Part shown: positions 63,494-64,000 of the stretch, piece by piece
Position numbering within the stretch: position 1 is the first letter of the stretch
Layout: each line of letters begins with the position of its first letter
Assembly (NCBI GenBank): GCA_016795105.1
Contig: JAEUIH010000010.1
Coordinates: 125,895 to 189,894, forward strand
DNA length: 64,000 nt
Reading direction: 5' to 3'
DNA from: Planctomyces sp.
GTDB lineage: Bacteria; Planctomycetota; Planctomycetia; Planctomycetales; Planctomycetaceae
Translations under genes and position numbers: made by a program
The notes under the pieces: generated by a model
Seen by the model: the letters and a program-made list of their open reading frames with translations, nothing else
Databases searched by the model: none
Told to the model about the DNA's origin: nothing

Positions 63494-64000
63494 TCATGAG
63501 CAAAAATTGGCCTATGTGAAAAGAGGCGTCTTGTCCGAGAATGTTGGTTACCACGCTAACAACTCAGAACAGGACGCCTCCCATGGATGGTCAGGTTACA
63601 GCAGGGATGCTGGTTTGTGCAATTCCGAAACGTACGATTGTGATTTGGCTGACGAAGAGACTGGCAACGTTCAGTCTGGCCCTGGTGGGAACTGCCCTCG
63701 AGTTTCTGAAATCGGACATGCGGCCAGCGGATGTGTATCAGTTTGAGTGCCGGGTGGAAGAGATCGTTCGTGAACTGGCCCGTTCGGTTGAGGAATGGTG
63801 CTTCAATGCCCTTGAACCACAGAAAGTGGAATCGATGGCGCTGCAGGTGGAGTATGAAGGTCAGGTGTACAGACGACTCAAACACAAGACACCCCACGCA
63901 CAGATACTCACTCGGTTCGGCAACATCACATTGACCAGGGCCACTTATCGGCTGGGCGGCCGTGGCCGGACGATCGCACCGCTGGAGATTGCCTTGGGCA
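63494..64000 (+). mobile_element. Left end of an insertion sequence (incomplete in window)
   Basis: The sequence right of the hsdS break carries a subterminal inverted repeat, GAGGCGTC at 63523-63530 and GACGCCTC at 63573-63580, just before a transposase-like start at 63583. The exact left boundary is uncertain, somewhere at 63470-63500; terminal repeats and target duplication cannot be judged without the right end. Confidence 0.55.
63583..64000 (+). CDS. Transposase, N-terminal part (partial; ISKra4-like, family uncertain)
   Basis: Reading from the ATG at 63583, 139 codons are open to the window end. The protein includes 'ECRVEEIVRELARSVEEWCF', 'VESMALQVEYEGQVYRRLKH' and 'RFGNITLTRATYRLGGRGRT' followed by 'IAPLEIALG'. 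The last pattern, a beta strand ending in a G-R-G-x-x-x-x-P-L-E/D-x-x-L-G motif, resembles the N-terminal region of ISKra4-type and related UPF0236-type transposases. The DDE residues would lie beyond the window. Its placement beside the broken hsdS supports a mobile element. Confidence 0.62.
   Translation, partial: MDGQVTAGMLVCAIPKRTIVIWLTKRLATFSLALVGTALEFLKSDMRPADVYQFECRVEEIVRELARSVEEWCFNALEPQKVESMALQVEYEGQVYRRLKHKTPHAQILTRFGNITLTRATYRLGGRGRTIAPLEIALG

Overview
The window reads as chromosomal DNA from a planctomycete (class Planctomycetia, probably order Planctomycetales). The basis is lineage-typical gene families: PSCyt1/DUF1549/DUF1553 cytochrome-like proteins with a DUF1501 partner, a DUF1559 prepilin-like major protein, a DUF1570 peptidase, PQQ-type propeller proteins, and a formyltransferase/hydrolase complex subunit (FhcA) of the tetrahydromethanopterin C1 pathway. 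No genus is claimed.

Layout. 1-1909: 3' end of a minus-strand pair, AbgT-type transporter then a B12-binding radical SAM protein cut by the window start. 2640-11977: secreted ceramidase-like protein, PSD1-type cytochrome protein plus DUF1501 partner, PhyH dioxygenase, MarR regulator and a THUMP-like methyltransferase. 12189-24666: flagellar locus with two convergent arms, fliK-flgD-flgE on the plus strand behind a sigma-54-like element, and fliL-fliM-fliN-fliO-fliP-flhA-(small membrane protein)-fliA-(three uncharacterised genes, two of them lipoproteins) on the minus strand. fliQ, fliR and flhB are not here. 25183-31223: secreted GH123/DUF4091-like protein, obg, ispH, a MITE-like element and a DUF1570 lipoprotein. 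31391-43799: second PSD1-type protein, a DUF4259-LRR fusion, a GlcD-type oxidase, a Cys-rich protein, a DUF1559-lipoprotein-PQQ-cytochrome operon and a zinc alcohol dehydrogenase. 43914-53614: a PQQ/TPR pair, fhcA, pepA and an Arg-rich zinc-ribbon protein.

Three arrays of one dispersed repeat family (33862, 42500, 48901) share one plan: forward copies of a GTAGGATGGGCATTCCTGCCC unit, a GC-rich core, then inverted copies. In all three the outer TAG of the array is the stop codon of the neighbouring gene.

From 53866 rightward the window enters a genomic island integrated at a tRNA-Val(GAC). A tyrosine integrase runs antisense through the tRNA, followed by a serine recombinase, a type I restriction subunit (hsdR), a DUF2290 gene overlapping a NERD-like/UvrD-type helicase gene, and an hsdS whose first half has been lost beside an incoming IS element that runs off the end of the window. 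The DUF2290-helicase pair sits between hsdS and hsdR, on the same strand and with overlapping ends. It is the best candidate here for a little-described accessory defence module.
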